Source: Heterocephalus glaber | Taxonomy: Eukaryota; Chordata; Mammalia; Rodentia; Bathyergidae | Direction of reading: 5' to 3' | Assembly (NCBI RefSeq): GCF_000247695.1 | Contig: NW_004624801.1 | Location: 5,101,869-5,165,868, forward strand | Length of the DNA: 64,000 bases | Shown here: in pieces, positions 1-11,640 of the stretch | How positions within the stretch are numbered: position 1 is the first letter of the stretch | Layout: each line of letters opens with the position of its first letter | Made by a program: the position numbers and the translations under genes | The notes under the pieces: generated by a model | What the model was told of the DNA's origin: nothing | The model's database searches: none | The model's input: only the letters and a program-made list of their open reading frames with translations

Positions 1-89
1 CAAAAAAAAAAAAAAAGATGCAACCCTAGACTTCCAGCTTACCAAAGCCAAACCCAGGGGGCAATGAGGTGGAACAATTTGAAATCCAC

Positions 90-492
90 TGTTAAGGCTT
101 GGTGTCTAGATGCTCCCCCAAAGCCTCATGCACTCATAGGTGTGGCTTTTTCAGAGGTGGCTGGACCTACAGTGTGTGACACTGGGATTGACTGATGGTG
201 CAATAATAGGATCAAAGTCATTAGCATTAAGAGTGTGAGTGCTACCCGCTCCAAGTAGCCTAGATAAAATCTAAGGGACAGAAAGAGCCATAGTTGTCCT
301 TTCCTTGTTTTATTACCTTCTGACTGCCATGAAGTGTTTCTCCTCTGTGATGATTGTCTGCCATGCCACCCTGCCTTGAAGCAGGTGACTATGGAGTGAA
401 ACCTCTACAAACCCTGAGCCAAATAAACCTTTCCTCCCTTAACTTTGGGTGTTAGGTATTTTGTCTCAGGAAGGAGAAAAGTAACTAAGACA
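90..492 (+). mobile_element. Solo LTR of ERVL-MaLR type
   Basis: It starts TGTTAAGGCTTGG, has the MaLR-like body (GATGATTGTCTGCCATG, GTGAAACCTCTACAAACCC), AATAAACC at 422-429 and ends near AGTAACTAAGACA. This pattern is typical of MaLR LTRs. Subfamily not assigned. Confidence 0.6.
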
Positions 493-588
493 GCCACCCA
501 CCCAGACACTCTGAAGTGGTAACAGTGGAAATAACAAAGCAGATGAATGAGGTTCTAGAAAAAAATCAAATCAGAAATAATCTCTCAG

Positions 589-672
589 GGCCAGGGATTT
601 AGCTCAGTGGTTTCATCGCCTGCTGCGCAAGCGCAAGGACCCGAGTTCGATCCCCAGTACCGAAAAAAAAAA
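589..672 (+). repeat. ID SINE, GCTGCGC subfamily
   Basis: Flanked by a perfect 16-bp duplication AGAAATAATCTCTCAG (573-588 and 673-688). Reads GCCTGCTGCGCAAGCGCAAG before GACCCGAG. Confidence 0.93.
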
Positions 673-980
673 AGAAATAATCTCTCAGATATTACAGAGA
701 TGGTGACCATAATGAAAGACATGGTTAGTAACTCTAGAACAGATACAGATTAAAAAAAAAAAAATAGAGGAGCTTAGGAAAATGATGGAAACAAAAAGGA
801 AAGAAATGGAGTCCATGAAACAGATTCAGATTTCCAGGAGATTAAAAACTCCATTGAAAGTATATACAGCAGAATGAGCCAATGTGAGAACAGAATATCA
901 GACACAGAAAAAAAACAAAAAGAATATCAGACACAGAAGACAGGATTGCGGTTAGCGATCATGAAAGGAAAGACTTCTCA

Positions 981-1062
981 GGGCTGAGGATTTAGTTTAG
1001 CAGCATCGCACCTGCCTTGCAAGAGCAAGGTCCCGAGTTCAATCCCTGGTATCAAAAAAAAA
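981..1062 (+). repeat. ID SINE
   Basis: Diverged A box (TTTAGTTTAGCAG), good B box (GAGTTCAATCC) and A tail. Confidence 0.85.
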
Positions 1063-1078
1063 AGAGGAAGATTTTCTC

Positions 1079-1157
1079 TTTTTTTGGCACCAGGGATCGA
1101 ACTCAGGTCCTTGCACTTGCAAGGCAGGCGGCGGAACCACTGAGCTAAATCCCCAGC
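1079..1157 (-). repeat. ID SINE, inverted beside the previous copy
   Basis: Duplication AGGAAGATTT(T/C)T on both sides. Forms an inverted pair with 981-1062, about 16 bp apart. Confidence 0.9.
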
Positions 1158-1184
1158 AAGGAAGATTTCTTAAAAACAGCAAGG

Positions 1185-1281
1185 GGGCTGGGGGTTTACC
1201 TCTGGCACTGTGCCTGCCTGGCAACCACAAGGTCCTGAGTTTGATTCCCAGTACCAAATAACAAAACAAAACAAAACAAAA
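1185..1281 (+). repeat. ID SINE
   Basis: GCCTGCCTGGCAACCACAAG, then an AAAAC-repeat tail. Confidence 0.85.
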
Positions 1282-1612
1282 CTGTAAAGGCCACAAAAAA
1301 TCCAAACAACAGCTGCTAGATGATGCAAAGAAGAATAACATAACGTTGATCAAAGTTACTAAAAAAGCAGGAGATAGGACAAATGACATGAAAAAATCTG
1401 CTCACAGAAGTAATGGCAGAAAACATCCCAAGGATGAAAAAATAATGTGACATACAGATAGATAAAGCATACAGAACTCCAATTAGCCATGATCAAAAAA
1501 AAAAATCTACACCAAGGCAAATAATACTCAAGATTCCAGAATTCAACACAAGAACAGAATATAAAAAGCTGTTAGAGAAAAGAAATAAATCACCTATAAA
1601 GAAAACCCTATT

Positions 1613-1705
1613 GGGGCCAGGTATTTAGCTCAGTGGTTTTGCCACCTGCTGCGCAAGCGCAAGGACCTGAGTTCGATCCCTGGTACCAAAAAAAAAAAAA
1701 AAAAA
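1613..1705 (+). repeat. ID SINE, GCTGCGC subfamily
   Basis: AAAGAAAACCC on both sides; long A tail. Confidence 0.9.
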
Positions 1706-2225
1706 GGAAAAGAAAACCCCATCAGAGTCACAGCAGACTTCTCAACACAAACCCTTAAGTCAAGGAGAGCTTGGAGTGAAGTATTTCAAGCCCTAAAAGA
1801 AAACAATTTTGAACCCAGATTGATATACCCCACCTCGCTATTTCTAGAAAGAGCTAACAAGGACTACAATTCCATGAACCCCAACAGAATGAATCCACTA
1901 TGCAAGTAATTAAATAGAGGGGAGAAAAAAAGGAACCAACAACAGGAAAATAACATGACAAGGATAAGTGAATATATATCAGGTATAACTATCAATGTAA
2001 ATGGTCTCAATTCACCAATCAAAAGAAACAGATGGGCAGAATAGATCAAGAAGCAAGATCCAACAATATGCTGCATACAAGAAACACATTTGATTCAAAA
2101 AGAAATTCATAGTCTGAAAGTCAAGGGATGGAAACCATACTCCATGCGACAGGAACCAGGAAAAAAGCAGGGGTAGGTATTCTATTTGCAGACAAAGTGG
2201 ATTTCAAGCCAAGACTGATCAAGAA

Positions 2226-2372
2226 AGCTGGGCATGGTGGTACATGCCTATAATCCCAGCACTTGGGAGGCTAAGGCAGGAATATCACTGTGAGTTTAAG
2301 ACCATCCTGGGCCATATAGTGCATACAAGACCAACCTGAATTACATAGTGAGACCCTGTCTCAAAAAAAAAA
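2226..2372 (+). repeat. B1-type SINE
   Basis: GGGCATGGTGGTACATGCC start, internal duplication, GAGACCCTGTCTC end. Duplication GACTGATCAAGA(A/G)A. Confidence 0.92.
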
Positions 2373-3326
2373 GACTGATCAAGAGAGACAAAGAAGGTCA
2401 CTACATCCTTGCAAAGGGAACAATTCAAGAGGAAGAAATAACAATCATAAATATATATGCACCAAATACCAGCACACTCAACTATATAAAAGAAATATTA
2501 ACAGACATGAAAAATCAAATAACCACTAATACAATTCTAATAGGGGACCTCAAACTGTCACAAACACACAGATCAACTAGACAAAAAATCAACAAAGAAA
2601 TATCAGAATTGAACCAAACTTTTGAACAAATGGACTTAGTAGTAGATGTCTACAGAGTGTTCCACCTCACATCAGAATATAGATTCTTCTCAGCTGCACA
2701 CAGGATATTCTCCAAAACAGACCACATACTAGCTCATAGAACATGCTTAAATAAATGTAAGGGAACTGAAATTATCCCATGCATGTTACCAGACCATAAT
2801 GCAATGAAACTGGAAATCAATGGCAAAAGAAACTACAAAAATTTCATAAACACATGAAAATTAAATAACACCCTTCTGAACAACCAATGGGTCACAGATG
2901 AAATTAAAGAAATTAGTTTCTACAATTAAATGATAATGCCAATAGAACATACCAAGACTTATAGGATGTAGTCCTATAAAGGAAAGTAATAGCAATGAAT
3001 TCCCACATTGGAAAAACAGAGCAAGCTCAAATAAACAACCATTAATGTTGAACCTCAAGCTTCTAGAAAAAGAGCAAGTCAAGCCCAAAGCTCATAGGAG
3101 GGAGGAAATTATAAAGATCAGAGCAGAAATTAATCCAATGGAGATTAAGAAAGCAATACAAAGAATCAATGAACTGAAGAGTTGGTTCTTTGAAAGATTA
3201 AATAAAACTGATAAACCCTTAGCTAACCTTATCAAAAAAAAGGAGAGAATCAAATCAATGCAATTAGGAATAAAAAGGATGAAATCACAACAGATCTTGC
3301 AAATCCAAAAGAGCATCAATACCTAC

Positions 3327-3412
3327 TTTTTTTTTTCTTTTGTACCAGGGATCAAACTCGGGACCTTGCGCTTGCCAGGCATGTGCAGTGCCACTGAGTT
3401 ACATCTCTGGTC
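3327..3412 (-). repeat. ID SINE
   Basis: Body CCAGGGATCAAACTCGGGAC with GCCAGGCATGTGCAG centre; T run at left. Confidence 0.85.
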
Positions 3413-3438
3413 CTAGAACCTATATTCTCTCCTTACTT

Positions 3439-3530
3439 CTTTTTTTTTTTTTTTTTTTGTACCGGGGATCGAAATTGGGTCGTGCGCTTGCACAGCAAGC
3501 AGCGAAACCACTGAGCTAAACCCCCAGCCC
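3439..3530 (-). repeat. ID SINE, GCTGCGC-like subfamily
   Basis: Duplication CCTAGAACCTATATTCT at 3413-3429 and 3531-3547. Confidence 0.9.
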
Positions 3531-4063
3531 CTAGAACCTATATTCTAATAAGATGGAAAACACAGAAGAAATGGACAGGTTCCTAGATACCAAGTTACCT
3601 GAGTTACCAAAGCTGAATTAAGAAGATATAAAAATTCTAAATAAACCAATATCAGTCAATAAAATTGAAGATGTAATTGAAAACCTACCAACAAAGAAAA
3701 GCCCAGGCCCTGATGGATTCACTACTGAATTCTACAAGAAATTTAGAGAAGACCTAAATGCCACTACTTCTCAAACTCTTTAATGAAATCAAAAGGGAAG
3801 CAATACTCACAAATTCATTCCTGGAAGGAAGCATTACCCTGACACCAAAATCAGAAAAGGATCCAACCAAAAAAGAGAACTACAGGTCAATTTCCTTAAT
3901 GAACATACATGTAAAAAATATTCAATAAAATACTGGCAAACAGAATGCAGCAAAACATCAAGAAGATTATACATCATGACCAAAGAGGATTCATCCCAGG
4001 GATGCGAAGATGGTTTACATAATGCAAAATAAATGTAATGCACCATATTAAGAGAACCAAGAA

Positions 4064-4270
4064 GGGCTGGGGATTTAGCTCAGTGATGCTGCTGCCTGCC
4101 TCACAAGCACAAGGTCCTGAGTTCTTTACTACAGTTGTGTTTTTTTTGGGGGGGGTACTGGGATCGAACTCCGGACCTTGAGCTTGCAAGGGAGGTGGCA
4201 GAACCACTGAGCTAAATCCCTGGGCCAGCAGGTTCCTGAGTTCAATCCCTGGTACCACACACACAAAAAA
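4064..4270 (+). repeat. ID SINE with a second ID nested in it
   Basis: Plus copy 4064-4133 resumes at 4227-4270; a minus copy fills about 4134-4226. Outer duplication AGAGAACCAAG. Confidence 0.8.
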
Positions 4271-5583
4271 GAGAACCAAGGACAAAAACCATATGATCAT
4301 CTCAATAGAATCAGAAAAAGAATTTGACAAAGTCCAACATCCATTCATGATAAAAAAAAACCCTATAGAAAATTGGAATAGATGGTCCTTATCTCAATCT
4401 GATAAAAGCCATCTATGACAAACCAACAGCCAACAACATACTAAACTGACAAAAACTGAAAGCTTTCACTCTAAAATGAGGAACAAGACAAGGATGTTTA
4501 CTATCACTACTCTTATTCAATATAATTCTGGAAACATTAGCCAGAGCAATTAGACAAGAAAAAGAAATAAAAGGAATAAGGATAGGAAAAGAAAAAGTAA
4601 AATTGTCATTATTTGTGGATGACATTATATTCTATATAGAAGATCCAAAAAAAATTTACCAAAAGACTTCTAGATTTAATAACCAAATTCAGTAGCTTAG
4701 CTGGATACAAAGTCAACACTCAAAAATTAATAGCATTCCTGTACACAAATAAACTCACTGAGAGAGAAATTGGGGAACAACTAGATGTATCACAATAACA
4801 TTCATAATAATGAAATACCTAGGAATCAATCTAACAAAGGAAGTAAAAGACCTTTCCATTGAAAACTACAATACTTTGAAAAAGGAGATCGAAGAAGATA
4901 TCAGAAAATGGAAAGATAGCCCTTGTTCTTGGGTAGGAAGAACAAATATAGTGAAAATGGCCATACTTTCAAAATTGTTATACAAATTTAATGCAATCCC
5001 ATTAAATATTCCAATAGAATATCTCACAGAATTGGAGAAAACAATCCTAAAATTCATTCGGAACCAAGGGAGACCTAGAATAGTAAAACCATTCTGGGCA
5101 ACAAAGGCAAGGCAGGAGGTATCATAGTCCCTGACTTGAAATTATACTAGAAAGCTACTGTGATAAAAACAGCATGGTACTGGCAAAAAACCAGACCCAA
5201 GGATCAATGGAACAGATTAGAAGATGCAGAAACAACTCCCAATGTACTCAGCCACTTTATCTTTCACAAAGGAGCCAAACACTTTCACTGAAAGATAGCC
5301 TCTTTAATAAATAATGCTGGAAAAACTGGCTTTGCACATGCTGACGATTAAAACTAGACCCATCTTTCACCATGCACTAAACTCAAATCAAAATGGATCA
5401 AAGATCTAAATATTAAAACAGAAACACTAAATCTGCTGGAAGACAGAATAGGTAGAACTCCTGAAGACATTGGTGTAAACAAAGACTTTATGAACAAAAC
5501 CCTGATTGCACAGGAAATATCACAAAGAATCAACAACTGGGATCTCATCTTTTTTTTTTTTTTTCCCAAAATAAGTCAAAATA

Positions 5584-5674
5584 GGGCCAGGGATTTAGCT
5601 TAGTGGTGCCGCCACCTGCCTTGCAAGAGCAAGGTCCCGAGTTCAATCCCCAGTACCAAAAAAAGAAAAAAAAA
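5584..5674 (+). repeat. ID SINE
   Basis: AAGTCAAAATAG before and AAGTCAAAATG after. Confidence 0.9.
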
Positions 5675-5845
5675 GTCAAAATGACAAGTAATATTAAAAG
5701 ATGATCAGCTTCATTCTAGATAAATACAATGAGTACAACTACATGTAAATTTTCATCAATCATTTTGACAAAGATGAACAAGTATGATGACAGTGTCAGC
5801 AAGGAAAAACATTTTCATAAATGATTGGGGGTTAAATTCACAGTC

Positions 5846-5934
5846 TTTTTTTTTTTTTTGGTACCAGGGACTGAACTCAGGACCTTGCGCTTTTGAGATA
5901 GGCAGCGGAACCACTGAGCTAAATCCCCAGGCCT
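5846..5934 (-). repeat. ID SINE
   Basis: AATTCACAGTCTTT before and AACTCACAGTCTTT after. Confidence 0.9.
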
Positions 5935-6356
5935 GAACTCACAGTCTTTAACGGGGTCAATTTGATATCTTTCACAATCCAAACCACAAAAACCCTTTAA
6001 TTTAGTGAATTATAAAAACATATTAACAGGTACATTTTTCACATTAGACTATACCTTTCTTCTCAACAATATTCACTGTTGTAATGTTTGAAATAGAAAA
6101 AAACAAACAAACAAAAAACACCGAAGAAATAGAAAAATAAAACTAAACAAGACATTTCTAATAACCACTGAATGTCACTAGAGCATGGATAATAAGTTGG
6201 GGTACTTATATCAAGTAGAATGCTATTCAGCCATTAATAAGAGTGAGCTAGCTATGTGCTGACAGGGAAAGATCTTTAAGACTATAAGTAAAAAGCAAGA
6301 TGCAACGTAGTATATATAATATGAGGGATCTCATCTTTTTAAAAAGCCTTTGCAAG

Positions 6357-6443
6357 GGCTGGGGATTTAGCTCAGTGGTTCCGGAGCCTGCCTTGCAAGC
6401 GTTAAGGTCCTGAGTTCGATCTCTGGTTAAAAAAAAAAAAAAA
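6357..6443 (+). repeat. ID SINE
   Basis: AAAAGCCTTTGCAAG on both sides. Confidence 0.9.
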
Positions 6444-6449
6444 GCCTTT

Positions 6450-7812
6450 GCAAGCTCCACTGAAATTCAGGCTGGTTTCTGGCTGAGAAGCTGGAACTGG
6501 ATTTGTTAAACCTGCCACAGTCTGTGTGCCTCCTGCCAGCTTGAACTTGGGTCCCTGATCTCCTCCTGACTTGAACTCACTCTGACACTGGGAGCCACTA
6601 GATGGAGCCAACCGGCAACTGTTCTGAGTTTTGAGCTCAGTTGGCTCCTCTCCATGATGGCTACCAGGTTATTGCCCTGTCCTGGGCAATGTCTATACCT
6701 GAATAACTCACCAGCCACTCCAGTCTGCTGCATCCACCGCTCCGTTTCACTAGTGTGTTTCTCTGTGGAGGCCTCTGGGGTCACAGTAGTCACCGTGCAT
6801 CTGTAGTTCTTTACTCAAAAGAAATTCACATGAAAAACTCGAGCAAGAAATGTGCAAGAGAAATTCTCAGGGAAGGAACCAACTAACACTTTGGGCTTTG
6901 GAAATCTTGGATTATGTCAAGATGGAATACATGGGTCACAATGACAAAAATATATATTTGCTTAAGTTGCAATGGAAAGCACAATGGTAAAGAGCTGTTC
7001 CTGAGGACATTAAAAGTCTGAGTCGAGCCAAGTGGGTGGGAGTGTTTACTGTAAAGCAGCTGGTCAGACTGCACTGAAGGCAGAGATGCAAAGAGGCCTA
7101 AAAAGTTAACAGTATCTTGAAGAGCTGGTTGAAGAGAGGAACATTCAAAGAATATCCTGTGAGCAGTGCATACTTACATCTGCAAGCATTAGGAAAAAAA
7201 AAAGTAAGAATGCTATTGGTAACACAAAATTTTAAGATAATAAACACATCTAGAGAAGTTTAGCTCTTTACCAGCAAGAAGATTATTAGCCTTATGTGGA
7301 GAACTGTATAAAGTGGTAGAACATGTGTTTACCATGCATGAGACACTAGGTTCAATACATAGCACCAAAACAAAACAAAAAGGCTCTTCCAGATAACCAA
7401 GCAACCAAGAAGAGACATTAAAAAGTCATTGTAGGGCCAGGAATTTAGCTCAGTGGTTCCAGTGCCTGCCTCGCAAGCGCAAGATCCTGAGTTCGATTCC
7501 TGGTACCAAAAAAAAAGTCACTGTAGGGCCGGGGATGGATGTAGCTCAGTGGCGCCGCACCTGTCCAGCAAGCGCAAGGCCCTGAGTTTGATCCCCAGTA
7601 CAGAAACAAAAAACAAAACAAAATAAACGACAACAACAACAAAAAGTCACTGTAGAGCCAGGGATTGAGCTCAGTGGTTCTGCCACCTGCCTCACAAGTG
7701 AAGGTCCTGAGTTTGATCCTCTGTACCAAAAAAAAAAAAACAAGTCACTGTAACTCCTCCACAAAATGTTATTACCCGATTAACTGATTAATAAATTAAG
7801 TTTTCTTTTTGC
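6450..7812. mobile_element. Second inserted block within the L1
   Basis: The word AAAAAGCCTTTG occurs at 6342 and 6434 (the latter after an ID insertion) and again at about 7817, where L1 ORF2 resumes (ACAGCAAAAGAAACCACC). The DNA between is not L1 and includes three ID SINEs at 7434-7740 and an older ID at about 7300-7385. No gene recognised; a 95-codon minus frame at 6506-6793 has no known resemblance. Confidence 0.4.
7434..7740 (+). repeat. Three tandem ID SINEs at one target site
   Basis: Copies 7434-7516, 7526-7643 and 7655-7740 in the same orientation. AAAAAGTCA(T/C)TGTAG stands before each and CAAGTCACTGTA after the last. Confidence 0.9.
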
Positions 7813-8090
7813 AAGAAAAAGCCTTTGTACAGCAAAAGAAACCACCAACAGAGTTAAGAGACAACCCAAAAATTTTTTGCCAGCTATTCCTCAGAAAAAG
7901 GACTAACATCTAGAATATATAAAGAACTCAAAAAATCAGACTCCCCCCCAAATTTAAAGACCCAATCAAAAATGGGCATCTGAAATGAACAGAGACTTCT
8001 CAAATAAAGAAGTAAAAACAGCAAATAAATATATGAAAAAATGTTCAACATTACTGGTCATTCAAGAGATGCAAACTGAAACCACACTGA

Positions 8091-8180
8091 GGGCTGGGGA
8101 TTTAGCTCAGTGGTTCCGCCACCTGCTTCACAAGCGCAAGGTCCCACATTCGATCCCCAGTACCACAAAAACAAAAACAA
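8091..8180 (+). repeat. ID SINE
   Basis: AACCACACTGAG before, AACAACACTGAG after. Confidence 0.9.
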
Positions 8181-8595
8181 CACTGAGATTCCATTTCACT
8201 CCAGAAAGAATGGCTATTATCAAGAAATCAACCAATAACAAATCCTGGTGGGGCCGTGGGGAAAAAGGAAACTTTTTCACTGTTGGTGGGAGTGTAGACT
8301 GCTGAAACCACTGTGGAAATTAGGGGGAAGATTCCTCAAAAAAACTAAAATTAGAGGTTCCATTTGACCCAGCTATTCCCCTTCTAAGTATCTTCCCAAA
8401 AGAATTAAAAGCATCATACCACAGCAATATATATGCACACTCATGTTTATAGCAGCACTTGGAAACAGCCCAAATGCCTATCAACTGACAAATGGATAAA
8501 GATGTGGCTTTTTTTATACAACAGAGTACTACTGTGTCATAAAGGAAAAGCTTGAGACATTTCTAGCTAAATGGATGCACCTTGAGTCCATACTC

Positions 8596-8686
8596 TTTTT
8601 TTTTTTTTTTATGGTATTGGGGGATTGAACTCGGGTCCTTGCGCTTGTGAGGCAGGTAGCAGAGCCACTGAGCTAAATCCTCGGCC
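8596..8686 (-). repeat. ID SINE
   Basis: CCTTGAGTCCATACTCTT on both sides. Confidence 0.92.
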
Positions 8687-9086
8687 CCTTGAGTCCATAC
8701 TCTTAAGGGAAATAAATCAGACACATATGCTTAAATACCACATTGTTTCTCTGGGGTGAGAAAAAGTGGAAATAAGCAATAAAATCTGTACCAGATATTG
8801 AGACATGGGAAGAAAATGTTCAAATGAGAAGGGGAACAAGGGAGGGGGGAGAGGGAAAGGAAAAAAGGGACAAGAAAAAAAAGAGAAAAAAAGAAACAAA
8901 GCTTTTGTAAATGAGGGGAAGAGGGGGTCAAAGCAAGAGAGGGAATGGGAAAAAAAGAAGCAAGATACATCATGTACAGGTACAAATTCCTATGACAAAT
9001 GCTATCATTATGTATATCTAAAATATACCAATTATAAAAAGAAAATGTAAAACAGTGTAAGCACTGTGGACAACAGTATAGTAATC

Positions 9087-9154
9087 TCCCCCAACCCACC
9101 CCGTACCAGGGATCAAACTCAGGACATTGCACTTGCCAGGCAGGAATGGCACCA
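9087..9154 (-). repeat. ID SINE, truncated
   Basis: ACAACAGTATAG on both sides; lacks the A-box end. Confidence 0.8.
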
Positions 9155-9597
9155 CAACAGTATAGAATTCTCTTATAAAACTAAACATAGATGTTGGGTA
9201 AAACTCAGAAATTCAACTTCTCTACATTACCCAAGGAAACAGAAACGTGTGACCATACAAGAACAAGCAATGGGTGCTCACAGCCTTTCACCCACGGAGG
9301 CCTAGAACTGGAGATAACACAAATGCACTTCAACCACTGGATGTGACAGACGTACAGAAGGAAAGAAGAAAGAAACATGCTATAAAAGAAACACAGGGGA
9401 ACCTACTCTGTATGCTGAGTAAAAGCAACCAGATAAAAAAGGAGGATATCGTATTATTTCATTTATATGAAATTTTGGCACAGATGAAAACAATCTCTTG
9501 TGACAAAAAGCAGATTAATGGTTGCCTGGGAAGACTTTTCAGTTTATAGAAATAGTTTGGTTTCATGGGTGTATGTTCTTTTTATCTTTCTATTCTC

Positions 9598-9716
9598 TCT
9601 TTTTTTTCTGAGACAGAGTCTTACTACGTAGCCCTGGCTGGCCTTGAACTCACAGCAATCCTCCAGCCTCAGCCTGCAAGTACTGGGATTACAAGTGTCC
9701 ACCACCACGCCCAGCC
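9598..9716 (-). repeat. B1-type SINE
   Basis: GAGACAGAGTCTTACTACG to CACCACCACGCCCAGCC. Confidence 0.88.
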
Positions 9717-9817
9717 TGTGAGTGTATGTATTTGATAACACTTACAGACCTACATACTTACAATGGATAAATTGTATTGTAAACAAATTCCCCTTAAACT
9801 GATTTGAAAACAAAAAT

Positions 9818-9935
9818 AGCCAGACATAGTGGTGAACACCTGTATTCTCACCACTCAGGAGGGCGAGACTGTAGGATCATTGTATGTTCTGCGCTATGTA
9901 GTAAGATCCCATCTCAAAACCAAACAAAATCAATT
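9818..9935 (+). repeat. B1-type SINE, diverged
   Basis: AGCCAGACATAGTGGTGAAC to AAGATCCCATCTCAAAAC. Confidence 0.75.
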
Positions 9936-10194
9936 AAAAATAATAGCTTGTGAGGGTTGCCACATTAAAATACCATAGGATGGGTCCTTTTATAATAAAA
10001 GTTCATTTTTCCCTGGTTCTGGAGGCTAGAAGTCCAACACTAAAGTATCAATAGGTTTGGTTTCTCCAGAGGCTAGTCTCCTTGGCTGGCAGAAAGCTGC
10101 CTCCTTCTCCTTTTTTTTTTTTTTTTTGCTGCTTTCTGTGACCTCACATGGCCTTTCTTCTGTCTGTGAATATTGCTGTATCTTTATATTTTCT

Positions 10195-10265
10195 TTTAAA
10201 ATTTTTTATTAGAACATTTTTGCAATATGTAATGATTACATTCATTGTGGGAAGTATGTAATTCT
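10195..10265 (-). mobile_element. Short L1 3' UTR fragment
   Basis: TTTTTTATTAGAACATTT and GATTACATTCATTGTGGG resemble the other L1 3' ends. Confidence 0.4.
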
Positions 10266-10301
10266 ATATTATTTCAGCTTGTTATAAAAAAAATAAAACT
10301 T

Positions 10302-10391
10302 GGGGTCGGGGATTTAGCTCAGTGGTTTCGTTGCCTGCTACACAAGCGCAAGGACCAGAGTTCAAAAGCCGGTACCAAAAAAAAATAAAAA
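10302..10391 (+). repeat. ID SINE, GCTGCGC-like subfamily
   Basis: AAAAATAAAACT(T/A)GG on both sides; B box damaged (TTCAAAAGCC). Confidence 0.85.
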
Positions 10392-10401
10392 AAATAAAAC
10401 T

Positions 10402-10555
10402 AGGCAAGGCATGGTGCCAAATGCCTGTAATCCCAGCACTCAGGAGGCTGATGCAGGGGGATTGCTGAGTTCGAGGCCAGCATAGGCTACACATAGTGAG
10501 TTCAAGAGCAGCCTGAACTACACAGCCAGACCGGTCTCAACAAAACAAAACAAAA
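10402..10555 (+). repeat. B1-type SINE
   Basis: GCAAGGCATGGTGCC start with internal duplication and AAAAC tail. Confidence 0.85.
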
Positions 10556-10557
10556 TA

Positions 10558-10662
10558 CGGACCAGGGATTTAGCTCAGTGGTTCCGCTGCCTGCTTCGAA
10601 AGTGCAAGGACCCGAGTTCTATCTCCGGTACCAAACAAAACAAAACAAAAAAACCAAAAAAC
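10558..10662 (+). repeat. ID SINE
   Basis: GACCAGGGATTTAGCTCAG, AAAAC-repeat tail; a partial older ID-like piece follows to about 10712. Confidence 0.85.
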
Positions 10663-10859
10663 TAAACAAGTAGCTCAGTGCAAAGGCTGTGGGTTCAATC
10701 TCCAATATGGAGGTGTGTAGAAGGACTAAAACTAAATACAAAACCTGTTTATTTATTTACTGTAGTGCTGGAGATTGAATATGGGGCATTTCCACTGAGC
10801 TACATACCCAGGTTATTTTATTATTATTATTAATATTACAAATATGGGCCACCATGCCC

Positions 10860-11640
10860 GGCTAAATATAAAACGATTTTAAAAGGGACTTTAGGATTAA
10901 CCTAGTGCTTGTAGGAACAGGGAGGTCACTGCCTATACAATGCCAACCTCTACTCCCGTTCCATGACTGAGGTACCCTTAGAGGAGTCAAAACACGGCAG
11001 GGCAGACAGAGGCAAAACTGGAACGCTCAGGTCACTCTGAGCAGTGTCAGTTTCCTGCAGTCTGGAAGGGAAGGAGGAGCAAGCCCAAGTGGCAGGTATC
11101 CTGGCTGTTTCAAGAGGAGTGTGGAGCATACCAGGCTCTTCCCTCCAGAAGGTCAGCCTGTAACTGTACAATTCCCACACCAACTGAAGGGTAGGGGGGA
11201 GGCTGGGTTGTGCACAATTTCTATAAATAAGCAGTTCTCCATAACCAGACAACCTTAGACCTCTGATCAAGTTGTGTTCGAGTTCGGCCTCTGGAATGCA
11301 CCTTGGGCATGTTTACTTAACATGGGCTTGGTTTGGTGTTCGGAAAAGTAGTAATAGTGACTGCCCTGGCTGGCGGAGACTGCTAAGTGGATTATCCAAG
11401 ATAAAATATTCAATGAATGTTGTACAAAAGGTCAAAAGTCATAGACACATGAAAGAGCTTTTTCCAGAAAAAAAACCTATAAATTCTTTATACATCATTT
11501 ATATACGTTTATATATTACACATTATATATATATGTATCTCACTATGTATACATATATATCTATACACACACATTTTTCTGCCTGTTGGAAATCATGTAT
11601 CAATCATTTAACAGATAAAAACGAAATCTGACTACATGCC
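10860..11640. other. Unique DNA next to the CpG island
   Basis: No SINE or LINE recognised except AT-rich and CA-rich short repeats at 11500-11575. A 106-codon minus frame (10950-11270) has no known resemblance. If the island is the SLC25A19 promoter, this would be the start of its first intron. Confidence 0.4.

Larger units (their letters stand above)
5555..6326 (-). mobile_element. Retroposed block inserted in the L1, minus orientation
   Basis: L1 ORF2 stops at GGGATCTCATCTTTTT (5539-5554); the same words recur at about 6326-6341. Between them lies non-L1-coding DNA whose left edge is a T run, as expected for the poly(A) tail of a minus-strand retroposon. It holds two ID SINEs. The parent is not identified; its right end resembles an old L1 3' end. 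Confidence 0.5.
493..9050 (+). mobile_element. L1 LINE, degraded, with many nested insertions
   Basis: Plus-strand L1. ORF1-like sequence runs from about 493; ORF2 endonuclease sequence from about 1975 (ITINVNGLNSPIKRNR, then CCIQETH); reverse transcriptase around 3540-5160 with [14 protein letters not shown] at about 4602-4643; the ORF2 end near 8290-8400; and a 3' UTR with a purine-rich tract at 8810-8970. It has many stops and frameshifts and is interrupted by at least ten ID SINEs, one B1 and the block at 5555-7812. It is inactive. Confidence 0.88.

Noticed and set aside
2348..5127. L1 ORF2 pieces as host genes
   Set aside because: Endonuclease and reverse transcriptase similarity with many stops and SINE insertions marks a dead L1.
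7420..7755. CRISPR-like direct repeats with spacers
   Set aside because: The repeated units are SINEs with A tails and target duplications in a mammalian genome.
10950..11270. Possible SLC25A19 coding exon
   Set aside because: The 106-codon minus frame shows none of the mitochondrial carrier signatures such as PxDxxK/R.
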